A stretch of 64,000 nucleotides of DNA, from NCBI RefSeq assembly GCF_020382885.2, contig NC_058508.1:3340055-3404054 (forward strand), in the 5' to 3' direction. The notes beneath the pieces are model-generated. The model saw only the letters and a program-made list of their open reading frames with translations. It was not told the DNA's origin and ran no database searches. The stretch comes from Scatophagus argus. Its lineage: Eukaryota; Chordata; Actinopteri; Scatophagidae. Below are positions 1 through 12,100 of the stretch, piece after piece; the stretch's first letter is position 1; each line of letters opens with the position of its first letter. Both the position numbers and the translations under genes were made by a program.

Positions 1-438
1 TAAGTCATAAGACGTGCTTGTAGTCTTATGTGATGACTTTGCAGAGAATATTATCTCTGCATGTTAACTGGTTTTACTCAGCATACACCAGCATTTTCAA
101 ATGAAGAGAAACCCAAACTACATGACACAGCACGGCATGTAGCTTAGGCTAGCTGTCACCAGTTTCACAGCAATGGCCGACAAAGTTGAGGCTCCACACA
201 GTCACAGCAAAAGAGCACAACCAAACTACTACTACGCCGAACACAACCTCCAATTGGCTTTTAACACAAAGAAGGCGCATGGGCACATTTCAAAGCACCA
301 TTTATTGTAATTTAACCAAAGAAATCGTTGTGTTCTGATAACTCCATGAAAGAAAGGCCTGGACAAGGTGATGCAACACATGAAAGGGCTTCAGAGAGAA
401 GGGGGAGGGGTGATATAGTGCTGAATACTGTTTAGTAC

Positions 439-1874
439 CTTTGCTTCTTGGGGACGGAGTGCTCGACCTCAATACGTTTCCCATGAAGTTCCACTTTACC
501 TGAAAAAATAAAAAGTAAAAAGGGGCATTCAGAACTCACTGTGGCTACATGCTAACTGTTTACTAGCTAGGCTACTGCAGGCCTATGAGGGAATATGCTG
601 CATTCAGGGTGCATAGCTTAAGTGTACGGCTAACTTTTTTTGGAACCTGCAAGGTAAAACGAAACCAAAGAAAGTTTAGAGGAAGGTGAGAGGCAGAGGG
701 GCTCAGAAGACCCAAACCATGGCTAAAGAGTCACAGAACAAGTGAACTGTGCAGACACGTCACTTCTGCCCCATAATGAGCTACTTTATCTATCAGAGGT
801 GCAGTATGACAACCATGTGAATATTATTTTTTCACTCGGGCCGTTGGTGTGTTCTGTAAAAAAAATAAATAAACAAATAAAAACAGAAAACAGAAAAGGA
901 AAAAAAACCTACGAGTCCACATACTGTATAAAAGGGCTGTCTTGAGTTTCGTGAGGTTTCATGTTGAAGAAGCAGAGGGAGCTGACAGGCATGGCGACCC
1001 TGCCTCCTCACGCTACATATGTAAGAAATCATGAGAAATGGGCTACAAAGTACTGGTGCCATGGGGTGAATCAAGCCTCAACAACAATGGTGCTGCCCAT
1101 CGATAATTTTGGATACGTGGTGGTGTGAGGCCTGTTTTGGTAAGTACACAGGGTAAGATGTTTTCTCTATCTTTGTCATAGCGGACAGCCGGCTTAAAGG
1201 GGGAGGGGAGCCAGCAAGGCTTCATATCACAGTAGGCTACTCAATCTAATGCTAGGCGTGCAACACATCAAAATGCCACTCAGCGTGCACATAGGCCTGT
1301 TGTCCTAAAACGCACAAGCCAGTCATCACACGATTAACACCGATTAAATGAATAACTTGTTAAATAGCAACATCGTGGAGTGTGGTGCTTTACGGTATAG
1401 CTTTACGTTTATACTACGTGTGTCCCTCCCCCCCCGCAGCAAAAGTTGAATGGCTCCCCAGGGCGTATGGCTATCCACACGCCATTAAGCTAGCATCAAT
1501 AAAATAATTGTGTGAATGTATTTTTTTCAGACACGTTATGTAGTAGCCTCAGGTGTGGACGGAGAGTGAAACTGGAGTACACCGTCGAAGGTGGGCATGT
1601 AGCCCCGGCTCTACACCGGCGTCCACCGCTTCCCTTTAGAATGAATGAAACTAAAGGTGGAAAGGGGTCTTTGGTGGTCAGTAGTCCACCTTAACTCACC
1701 AGAAAACGTCTCGATAGCCTTCATGGCCCACTGATCGTCCGGACAATCCACAAACGCATAGCCGGTTTTCATAAGAAACTGTCCGGAGTATGGGATCTTG
1801 TGGTCGTCAAAGGTTTTTCCTAAGTCCTCGGCAGTCACGCTGTCGCCTAGATTCCCAATGTATAGCTTGTGCAT
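439..1874 (-). CDS. igf2bp1: Insulin-like growth factor 2 mRNA-binding protein 1-like, 5' coding exons (partial)
   Basis: Cytoplasmic RNA-binding protein of the IMP/VICKZ family, which in other vertebrates binds target mRNAs through two RRM and four KH domains and controls their stability, transport and translation. Two coding exons are visible: exon 1 at 1700-1874 and exon 2 at 439-499 (61 bp). They join in phase: exon 1 ends one base into a codon at a GTGAGT donor, and exon 2 follows a TTTTTTCAG acceptor. Exon 1 begins MHKLYIGNL, the first RRM strand with its RNP2 motif, and holds the RNP1-like stretch GYAFVDCP. Exon 2 encodes [20 protein letters not shown], a signature of this family. The remaining exons lie beyond the left edge. 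Residues such as [18 protein letters not shown] favour IGF2BP1 over the IGF2BP2 and IGF2BP3 paralogues, but the paralogue call rests on only about 78 residues. Confidence 0.88.
500..1699 (-). other. Intron 1 of the igf2bp1-like gene
   Basis: The interval lies between the two igf2bp1-like coding exons and is bounded by GTGAGT and TTTTTTCAG on the minus strand. Open frames inside it are short, and none resembles a known domain. Positions 1-438 are the start of intron 2 and also show nothing recognisable. Confidence 0.75.
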
Positions 1875-2760
1875 GGTGGAAATTGTTTTCCCAAGTCCAA
1901 AAAACGAAAAAAAAACAAAGCCCGGAATAACTAAAAATTGAAGCCAGCAAAGAAAGTTTCTCTCTTGAATTGCAAATAGCGCAACAAGATATTATCACAC
2001 TTGCCACACAAACTTCAAGTGAAATCAAGCTAGAAAGCAAGAATGTCTAAAATAAAAAAATAAAAACGAATGCAAAACGAAACAAATGTTAAATCTCGAC
2101 AGCAAACTAAAAGGGGAAAAAAAAGAAAATTCAAAAGTGTTAAACCATATGATGACGTTGAATTTAGCTATAAATCCAGTTGAACAAGTGGAGCAGGAGA
2201 GGAAATGATATCCCTTGACTTGCAGTCGGCCCCAGCAGATGAATAAAGCAGAAGCCTATAGCCTCTCTTTCGCACTGTGGAGGAGGTGGGTTGTGCTGGA
2301 TGGATTTGGTGATGGGTCTATGGTGGAAGAGTGGGAAAAACTATGGCGGGATCAGATCGGGAAAAATGTTTTCCTCTCTCTCTCCGCCTCTCGCTCTCTC
2401 TGGTTTTCTACCCTTCCCTCTTTCAGTGGTCCGCGTGCTGCCGGCAGAGGACTGACGCCGCCCCTCCGCCGACTCCAATTCACGTTTTTTTCTTTTTTTG
2501 TTTGCAAAGAGGAAACCACGTGGTCTATTTGGAGTAGGTTAGAGAGAGGAGGAAGGGGAGGGGGCATCCCCCTCTCATCCTAGGGTATTCACCAGATGAG
2601 CGCGTGTGTAGGCTTCACGTGCGCGCGCATGGGCATACAAACCGACCCTTAATTCCGTACTGTTCTTGTTCCATTCTGTACTGTACTTGTGCAGTTTGTG
2701 TGCGGCGTACCGGGGCTTGTATGCTACACGGCGTGGCCACACATGCGCCCAATGCGCTTC
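1875..2760 (-). promoter_or_regulatory. 5' UTR and probable promoter region of the igf2bp1-like gene
   Basis: This is sequence directly upstream of the IGF2BP1-like start codon. The proximal part (1875-2160) is A/T-rich and probably 5' UTR. The distal part (about 2340-2760) is rich in pyrimidine runs and CpG. It contains a palindromic E-box, CCACGTGG, at 2516-2523 and a GCGCGCGCATG run near 2620. No transcript evidence fixes the start site. Confidence 0.45.
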
Positions 2761-2763
2761 TGC

Positions 2764-3533
2764 TGGCAAAGATTAGGATATATAGACAGACAGGGCTTCC
2801 TCGACCATACAGTAATGTAAGAATTACATCAAGACCGGGCAACCTTTGGGTGTCGAACTGTTTTTGTTGCGGTAGCTCACTTCGGCCCACATCCGCTGCC
2901 TCAAGTCGCCTAGCTGTGAGGGCCTATAAGTGGAAGAGCGTTCACATTTAAATAACAAGGCACCGCCTGCTAATTCTATAGCGTAGCACACCCACCTCTC
3001 AGCTGTGCTCACCCCCTGGATGAATATGATTCGTGGCAAAGAAGTTAGTCATTATGTTACATAAATGACCTATGGTGAACCTCAGGCTGTTTGGAGCAGG
3101 GGAACAAAAGGTCCAGGGCCCCATTTTGCTTCAGGGGCCGCGGGGATATGCTGCTGCTCCTGGAATCTGTGGAAACGTTCATTTTCATACGTTGTTGCCT
3201 ACAAGTACAACCGCATGAACTGAAACAATGTATCAGATATGGCGGCGTCATAGTACAACAACAGAGCACAGGCTGTGTGTAGCAAGGTGGTGGATCTCCG
3301 TAGCTCCGCGCCGCCCGTCTGCATTTAAGACACTTTCTATGAAATTGTGGTGGTTGTACTTTGTCTGTAGGGTCAGGGCTTCCAGCAGGCGATACTCGGA
3401 GTTGCAATACAACTTTAGCTGTGACTGCGCCACTCGGCCAGGCGTGTAAGCTTCGGTCTCAACCGTTTTATCACATTTCTCTGAGTGGGGCGCAGAGCAA
3501 ACGACAGTATGGCGCAGTCGCTTGGCTACAGCA

Positions 3534-3568
<35 letters not shown>

Positions 3569-5680
3569 ACACGCCCCTCTGCGTGGATGGAGGCTACTCA
3601 AAATGGAGGCAGTGACTGATGCAGGCCTGCCTCTCCCCCCACACAGAGTGGCTGTGTCTTTCACTGGCGCCCTGTTGTCCGCTGTGTGCCTATCTCGTAC
3701 CATTCTGTTTAAGTCTAAATTTCGACAGGTTTGTAATTTGGTTCGTTTCCTTTATGTATTTTTTTTTTTTTGCCTCTGTGCCAGACACCATTAAGACTTT
3801 GTAGCCATACTGTACAAGCCTGAGGCAACGTGGCACTGTTGTACGCCCGCTTGGTTAGAAAATGGCTCCTCCACACAAAATGGATCCAAACCCTCTCGCT
3901 GGTTGTGTAGTAGACTAACCGTCATACCGCCATCCCGCCATGGGTGACATTTACAAACGAGGGTGGTTTTTTTTAATAAACGTATAGATATTTTTTTAAC
4001 TGCCAGAGGAAAAAATGATTTGGTTGACTATCTCAGATGAAGTACTGTCAACAAAACTCAATATTCTCAGTTTCTTTGAGTAGGCCTATCTGTTGAGTCT
4101 TTCTACAACTTAAGTGCAAGTTGATGTTTTTTTTTCCCAGTAGAATTTAAGATTAAATCTATCTTTACTTGCCCATATATTAATTCTGCAAGTATAGGAA
4201 TATATCTGTTTTGGGACATAATAGAATAAAATCAACATATAGAGTAAACATTTTACCATACAGTTAAAGTTAATCTTAAATTAATCTAATCATCATATTG
4301 AACTTTAACATCATATGCATGACATAATTTGGTCACAGCAATGTGTTTCTTAGATTTAACAGTCTGAGATACAGTGTAAAGGAAAACACTGTAGGTAAGA
4401 ATACTATAATTATGCAGTTAGCTTTTCATGGTAAATAATACATTTTTGCTATATGGTCAACTTAAAGCTTCATTTCAGAGTTTTGACTCTTTTACCCTCT
4501 CCATTCTGTGTCATTACCCCACCCCACCCCCACATCCTCTACTCCAGCTCTTTGAAAACATCCAAGTGAAGTTTTCCCTTGTCCTGGAATGGCTTGAACC
4601 CCTCTCCACAACCCCATCCTTTCTTTTTTTCAAACACAGCCACACACACATTGGTCATGAGGTGGGGGGTGGGGGACGAGTGAGGTCACAGACTGGGGTT
4701 TCTAGGGTCAAATAGCCACATGGGTTATAACATATATTGGCACTTTTGGAGCAAGAAGGAGTGTAATTGACTTCTTGCACATTGTAGCAAAGACCATCAG
4801 TGTGTGCTTTATTTACACATGTTTGAAATTGTAATAACATTAGTTTAATGTTTTTTCCCAAGAATCTTTGTATTTATGCTACTTTTTTCCTACACCCCCC
4901 CAGCAAAATGTACGTTTTCATACTCTTTACAAAGGCTGACTGCATGTCCCCTGTGATTGTAATTACGCTCACAGGTTTATGTTCATGATTAAATTGATTC
5001 CATGTGTTTTTCCAGCGATTGATAATATTAATGTTTGACTTCAGGCATTCTCCCATTTTACAAGTAAATATTCCAAGACCACTGATGGGGCCATTTACCT
5101 GAAATAAATATAGTAGTCAGTGCCCTGCGCCAGACCTCCTAAGACGTTTTCTTGATTTCCTGATACACATGCAGACATTTAGCTTGTGGGGCTTGTTGCT
5201 CTTTTATCCTGATCACCAGAACACTGGGTCTCCCATAGAGACAAAGGGAGAAGCAAAGGTGTAGTTTTTTGGGTTTTTTTTAATTATTTAAGTGCAGATG
5301 TTGTGAAGAGGTGGTACATTTTTGACCACAGCTGGGCTGACTTTCAGTTGCCACTCAGAATCACTGCACAGGTTATGTGATCCCAAACGAATCACTTCCT
5401 TGTGAAAGGTTTCAGTCCTCTTCCCTATTGGCACCTGCAAATTCCTCTGGCCTAAGCTTTCCCTCAGCCCCCCAGCACAAGTACGTCCGCTGGAAAATCT
5501 GCCTGTTGTTTTTTTCCTTCCTTTTATGGTTGTGGAGAATCTTTTACAGGTGATTTTTTTTTTTAATTCAAATTTACAGTCTGTCTACCTTTATAGTTTA
5601 TCCTTTGAGGCTTCGTTGACACATGCACATGCTGACTATGATTTTACTAACGTATTCACAAACAAACCTGTGATGTTGCA
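2764..5680. other. Intergenic DNA, no gene recognised
   Basis: No exon with family resemblance or consistent splice phase was found on either strand. The stretch holds a CA microsatellite near 3535-3567 and A/T-rich unique-looking sequence. The frames that are open here have no recognisable domain. Confidence 0.5.
3535..3567. repeat. (CA)n microsatellite
   Basis: About 16 uninterrupted CA units. The repeat alone accounts for the His/Thr and Val/Cys-rich open frames that cross it. Confidence 0.9.
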
Positions 5681-5689
5681 CGTGTACAG

Positions 5690-6290
5690 TGCTGGAATGT
5701 AATGGTGGAGAGAGTATTCATTTCTCTTACTGAAGTAAAAGTTGTTCCAGCATAAAAACTACATTTCTGAAGTGTTACAAAAGTTACAAAATTATGTATT
5801 ACTGCAAACTAAATATATCACATGTAAGAGTACACATAATGTAGAACACTGGTCACTGCAAGTGTACTTTGTACTACTAATCTGTACATTATTTTTGCAT
5901 TATTTTGTACATCAGAATACAGTGAACATTAGCCATCACAGTTCCTAGATGGTGAGGTGTCATATGTCTTGTCCTGTCTGACTGTACGCCCAAAGATATT
6001 TAACTTGTAGCATAATGTAAAGCCAGAGAAACGTGGCAAATCCTCACATTTAAGAAGCTGGTACTGTCAAAGCCTTTTTCTTTCCTTGAAAAAAAATCTG
6101 TCAGTTAATCAGTTGATACAATTCTACAAGTGCAAACTATCATGTTTGTCTTCATCTTGATCAGAAAAGTACTGAGTAATTTAAGCTGTACGAGTAAAGA
6201 TGTCAGTATTTTCGTCTGAAATGTCGTAAAGCAGAAATCTAAAATGGAAATGCTTGAGCAACGTATAAGTACTTCAAATTTGTATGTAAG
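5690..6290. repeat. Degenerate dispersed teleost repeat (variable 'GTGGTGGAGAGAGTATTCA...' type)
   Basis: The segment opens with TGGAATGTAATGGTGGAGAG and contains runs such as GAAGTAAAAGT. Near the far end it has AAATGGAAATGCTTGAGCAA followed by AAGTACTTCAAATTTGTA. This order matches a very common fish interspersed element (non-autonomous, often classed as hAT-like). Related copies occur near 7840-8460, 12775-13005, 17050-17560 and 40550-40700. The copy is old, and its exact ends and class were not determined. Confidence 0.5.
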
Positions 6291-6423
6291 CGCTGTATAT
6301 GATCACTGCACAAGTTCTTCCTCTGCACTCACTGGAGGAGGACAAATCAAGACCTGACTTTTTCTGTTCTTGTGCCTTTCCTTAACGCTGTCATCAATGG
6401 CATCAGAAGACCATGTCAACACT

Positions 6424-6487
6424 TTCCTGTGTGTGTGTGTGTGTGACTGAGTGAGTGAGAGAGAGAGAGAGAGTGTGTGTGTGTGTT
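6424..6487. repeat. Compound (GT)n/(GA)n microsatellite
   Basis: GT units, then a GAGTGAGTGAGAGAGAGAGA segment, then GT units again. Confidence 0.85.
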
Positions 6488-7837
6488 TTGGGGGAGGGGT
6501 GGATAGGTCAAAGGCTGTGGATGAACAGGGTGAATTGGGCGGGAATGCAGAAGGAGGAGACAAAGTGCCTAGGGAAATGCAAATGGGTTAATGTTCATCT
6601 TTTGTCCTCTTCCTCAGCTCACTGTGTCTCATGCAATATGATATTACTTAAAATGACTTTGTTGTATATTTGAAATGTTGTATGATGAGGTCATGATACA
6701 TTTCCAGGACTCTGTGACCTTCACTCTAACGTTCTGCGGCGCTGCAAACCAACTGATCTGCTTCAGCTCAAAAAAATGGCTTCAAAAAGTTTTCCACTGT
6801 TCACCAGTTCACTTTTATTTCTGATACCTGAATGCAGAAGAGATGGTGTGCAGACATTTCAGCTAGTGCCTCCCTCGGCGTACAGCTCGTTTCTGAAAGA
6901 GATTATAAGCAGTGAAATGGACACTGAGCACACCATCCAACTATATTTGTGATTAGGATCGCACTTAAGCAGCCATAGAGGCCAGTGAAACACACTTTGG
7001 CTCTACTGCATGCTTGCTGGAGGTCATTTCCCATCCTGACCGTGTTCTCTTACAGCTAGATAAGCAGCATAATCACATGTTGAGTTCACAGAGCTGACCT
7101 GTCAGAGACATGTTGTGTAAAAGCAAACGCCGGTCAAACTTTTGTTCCTCTTTTGTGAAAATCTGACTGCCACAGACCACACCTTTCTCTGAAAGTTAAC
7201 ATTTAAATGCTTACACTTAAGTGTAAACCTGGTGATATGCTATCATTTTATTATTGTCATCAGGTCCCTTGACAAAGCCAAAACTCACAGTGAATGTATG
7301 CACTGTGTGTGTGTGTGTGTCAAAGTCTGCTATGACTTCCTCCTCTTTCCCATTGAGCTCCACTGTTGTCCAAAACCTATTAAAAACACATCAATGAGCC
7401 ACACCGACATGTTCCTTCATTACCATGATCACACACACTGTAGTTTATTTTGACTCATTCCCACAGACACCATCCTGCTGACCCAAATACTCACTAGCGC
7501 ACCAAATGTGGAGTAATACGCAGCTGGAAATAGTCCCGAACAAATGTCTTGACTGAAAGGTACGGTGAGCAGTTGTTTCAGGAAATTAGTGAAGCTTTGG
7601 AAAAAATGAAAATATATATATTTGTATGGCGTTTTTAAAGATTCATTTGAGCAATGGGGAACCAACTCTTATCCCCTCTGAATAAGCTCGTCTCTGTCTG
7701 GTTCTCAGCTTAGAACTGGGAACCACTGACAGGGTGGGGAAGTAACGAGAGGACGACCAACATGTTGCTGGTTTTGGTCTTTAATGAGATTATGTGACAA
7801 AAACAAAAGAGTAATTCCAACCATATTCTTTCATTCA

Positions 7838-8465
7838 GTGGTGGAGGAAGTATTCAGAGCCTTTTCTTAAGCGATAATACAAATACAACACTGTAAAAAT
7901 ACTGTCACGGTCCTGCTTTCAAACTGTTAAAATGGATGGAAGTACAATTGAGAAAATCTAATTGAAGTATTAAAAGTGTTGATTGTTATTATTACAGATT
8001 AATCTGCTGATTATTGTTTTTTTTCTCTTCTATGAATTGATTGATTGGGTTTGTAAAAGTTCTAAAAACGCTGAGAAATGTGGTCATAATTACCCAGAGC
8101 TCAGGGTGACACCTTCACCGTGTTTGTTTTTTCCAACTTCCAGTCCAAACCTCAACATTATTAAAAACACTTTAAAGTGAAAGCAGCAAATCTTCAGATA
8201 TGTTTGAAATGCTTTGTTTTTGTATGGGGGGGAAAAAAGACTTAAACAATCATCAGAGCAGTTTGAATGACTTGAATAATCATTCAAATAGTCATACTTG
8301 TAGAATTTTGCATTCAAAAATCTTATTCTGTAAAGTAATAACTGAATTTGTCCGATAAATGCAGCGGGGGGAAAAAAGTACAGCTTTTTCATATGGTAGT
8401 GAAAGTGGAATGTGGCATAATATAGCATCAAAATAAGTGCACGTACCTGCATCCTACTTGGCTGC
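7838..8465. repeat. Dispersed teleost repeat, fairly complete copy
   Basis: The segment starts with AGTGGTGGAGGAAGTATTCA and contains ATACAACACTGTAAAAATAC. It ends with a section holding CGATAAATGCAGCGGGGGG and AAGTGCACGTACCTGCA, in the order seen in full-length copies of this teleost element. The minus-strand frame covering 8090-8467 is repeat sequence, not a gene. Confidence 0.6.
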
Positions 8466-9189
8466 AATGAACGGCTGTTTTCGTCTTAAGATCGCTGAAA
8501 AGATGAAGCATTATAAGACGGAAGTGTAGGAGTCACATCGCAACAGCCTGCTCATGGAGAAGAAATATTTTTTAATTGATGGTTTTAAAATTGGTGATGG
8601 AACAACAAAAGCAAAAATCACTGAAGAATAATTTGAAAGAAAACATCACCATGAAAACAATCAAGAAGAGCCTTGAATATCATTTAGAAATTGTATAACG
8701 CTTGTTCAGGCCTGTAGAGCGTACCAGAAGGCTTTAACCCCCCGACAAATCTCCATCCAGATTTCCCCCTGCGACGCCCCTAGACACAGTGTTCCTCTTC
8801 CAGAGCCTGCAGGTAGACAACGTCTTTGTGGCTTCAGTGTCTTCGTGCAGAGACAAACGAGACAGAGAGGAACAGTCCTCATTAGATGGCTGTACTGCAG
8901 TGATGAGGGCGCTGAGGCAAGAAAAAGTCACTTCCAGTCCCAAGGAAAAGCCCTCATTCAAGACCAAATAATGAGATCCAGGTATCGTTTTTCCACAACT
9001 GAATAAAAACACTAGATTTCCATTTTGTATATCTAAAACAGAGCAGAAAATTTCCTTTTTTTTTTTGTACCGAGGTCCAGTTTAGCAAACTGCCCAGATC
9101 GGCTTTGTACGCAGTGTAATGTGATCAAGCTGGTTACAGGCAATACTTTCTTTTACTCACTCAGTTCCTCCTCAGCAGCAGCCATTTCA

Positions 9190-12100
9190 TCAGTCCACTG
9201 TCTCCTCAGATCCTCCTCCGTCGCTGTTGCTGTCAGATGTCAAAAATGAACAAGTATGCATGTAAGTGGCGTGTGAACGCTCTTCCTGTCTGCTGTTCAG
9301 ATGTGTCGATTGCATGGATTCAAATGCTTTTCGCGCGTATTTGCCACAGCTAGGATAGCAACAGGACTTCTGCCGCTGGAATAACGAGATTCGTCAGCGT
9401 TGTGCAGAGACACATTGTTAGTGCATGTCCAATTTACCCTTTCCCCCCTATTACCTCCTCAGTCTGACCTTCCTCTATAATATGACGTTGAACATACAGA
9501 GTCCACATAAGCTAACAGTCTAAAGAGGTTTCTGAAAATGTAAGCCCAGAAACCCCAGTTTCCAACAGTGTTTGCTATTTGTGAGTGGCCGTACACAATG
9601 ATGGTGTAAGTGGTGCACATGCTTATTGGGAAAACCAAAGAACCAGTTGAGACAGATGACTTCCTTGAAGTTAAGGCTGGCCAGATGTGAAGAGAAATCA
9701 GTGAAGAGTGAAAGTAAGTGAGTTTCATTTCACCTGCTGAAAGGCCCAAAATGGATTAAATGCACAAATGTTTTCTTTTTCTTTCCAGCTCAGAGAGAAA
9801 AAAAAATGCTTTTGATTAACCTCTTTCGTTAAAATGAGTAAAAATGAAGAACATCTCCATTGATCAATCAAAGTCCGCTCAAACTTTATCTTACGTCAAG
9901 ATGTGTTAAGTGGCTCATCCGGAGCTTTTGGCCACATCACATGATCTTCATCAGCGGGTGAGGATGACAAGCAACAGAAACTGGCTGCTGATGAAGGTCA
10001 TGTGATATGACAGAAAGATTCAGAAGACTCACTCAATGCTTCTTGAGGTAAAATAATTTTGTCAGCTTCTGGTTTCAAGAAGTAGTGTGTCAAACCATCA
10101 CCTGAAATGTTTTGAATAATGAGCTCTAAAATAAATACAGCAGAAATAAAGAACATTTCTTGGATAAAACATAAAGGTGGGGATCCAGATTCTAGACAGG
10201 TTTCATCCAAAAGGCGGGAGAGAGGGAGGATAAAAAGGTTGCCAGGTTTGGGTCAGCACTGACTTCTGTTTCTCACACTTGCTTACCTTTTTGAATGTGT
10301 CATAAACTGATCATGTTCTGTATGTTTCCTGCGTTATGGGAGTGTGTATCTTCAGTGCACGATCCAGACACAAAACAGAAGACCACTTCTCTGTCAACCT
10401 GCCTTTCCTGTCGAAACGACATCTCTGCCAGTTCGTCCTGATGTTTAAAGAATGTCAGAGAATCAGAAGACGTCCCCTCCTGACATAAAGACATTCAGCT
10501 ATGAATAACAGTTCACAACAACAACAACAACAACAAAAGTTCAGTTCCCACATTAAAATGATTACACTTCCATCTGCTCTTCTGGAAAAATCCAGAATGT
10601 ATGAATGCTGGACACAAAATGTCATCTTCTTCACTGAGAAGCCTCAGTGTACATGATGTGGAGGTTTCAGGTTTCAACATCACACCAGTCTAAGTTGGAT
10701 ACTGGACTGTGATGCGATGAAGTCCTGCATGTACGTCCAGGTGTAAAACCGAGGTTTAAGGTGAGCGTGCACATTCCCCATCCTGCACAGCGATGCTCCA
10801 GTATCGCAGTGGAGGAACAAGAAGGATGAGACATTTTTGACCGGTGGAGGACTGAACAAAATTCAGGAGAGTGTGACTGACCTTTTTCTCTTTCTTCACC
10901 GCAGGGAGCTGAGCAGCGAGACCACATCCATCACACTGAGCTGCCTTCCTCAGTGGGAACCTGGACAGTCGTGGTGAAAGGGGAGGAGAGGAGTTATTTA
11001 TTCATATTTCACTGTAATTTCCCCAAATGAATAAGTATGATTTGTTGGGTATGTTTTTTTCTGTTGCATTTATTCAGAGGTGAAAAATGTAGAATTAGTG
11101 AAAACAAAAAAAAGCTGTTCTGCTACTTTTTTTTTTTAAAGGAGGGAAAAAATAAGTGGAGGTTGTGGGTGTTTTGTTTTTTAAAAATTAGAGAGTAAAA
11201 TTATTACAGGCCTGGGAAAAAAAAAAAAAACCTTGAGTAAGGATCATTTTTGTTAAACTACATTTTCAAGGTCAAAAAAGGAAACTTTTACACTGTAAAA
11301 AAAACAAAAAAAACAACATAAAAATGCAAATTTCCATTCATAACAGTTTTACTCATTTGCTTTGGCTCGTTTGTTCAAACACACTTAATATCTTTGTTAC
11401 ATATTGTTTTATGGGACATCTGAACTGTATTACATGTCAGCATAAGGTAGCAACTCGCCTTCATTCATTTCATTCAGACTTATTGTGTCAGTAAACAGTC
11501 CGCCAAAGTGAAAAGGTGTTTTTTTGTTGACGTGGTCGCTGAACGCATCACGTCGAGCTTTGTGGGGTCAGGCTTCAACAGAAGGTTTACGAGGTCAGCG
11601 CTGGTACACTGAAATGGCATGTGCACATCTGCATACATACGGGACGTTCATTTTGTGTGGCGATGCGTTACATATGCTGTGAAGAAGAAATTCGACTTTG
11701 ATCTTTCATCTAAAGTCAGCAAAAATAAAAAATGAAAAATGGCAGACACAATTGTGCTTACTCTTTCGCACACGTGCGGCTAACCCATGCCATGGCCTTG
11801 AATGAGTAATCTAAATCTGTTAGGAACAACAAACCAGTTGATTAGAGATCTGAGATTATTATATAGATAAAAGTAATTATCATTTAAGAACTGAGTCGGA
11901 ATTACAAAATCTATAATAAACTGAGGCCTGTACGTTTCATATATGTTGAAGGCTGCATTGTGCTGACTGGAGTTGGATTCAAAACTGTTGTGAATGTGAA
12001 CAGACACTGAATCAGTGGGAACTCAATGCTCTTCCATTGAAAATATTTCCCAAAGATTTTACTCCACATGCCAACGTTTCAACCATCACTCGTTCTTCAC

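Noticed and set aside
3248-3703. A 151-codon minus-strand frame with a Cys-Val run
   Set aside because: The run is the CA microsatellite, and the rest has no domain resemblance or splice support.
8090-8467. 125-codon minus-strand frame
   Set aside because: It lies wholly within a dispersed teleost repeat.
8734-9012. Minus-strand frame ALITAVQPSNEDCSSL... as the last exon of the unnamed gene
   Set aside because: It has a plausible acceptor and protein-like composition, but its frame does not follow in phase from the 9161-9229 block. The stop at 9190-9192 gives a simpler end.
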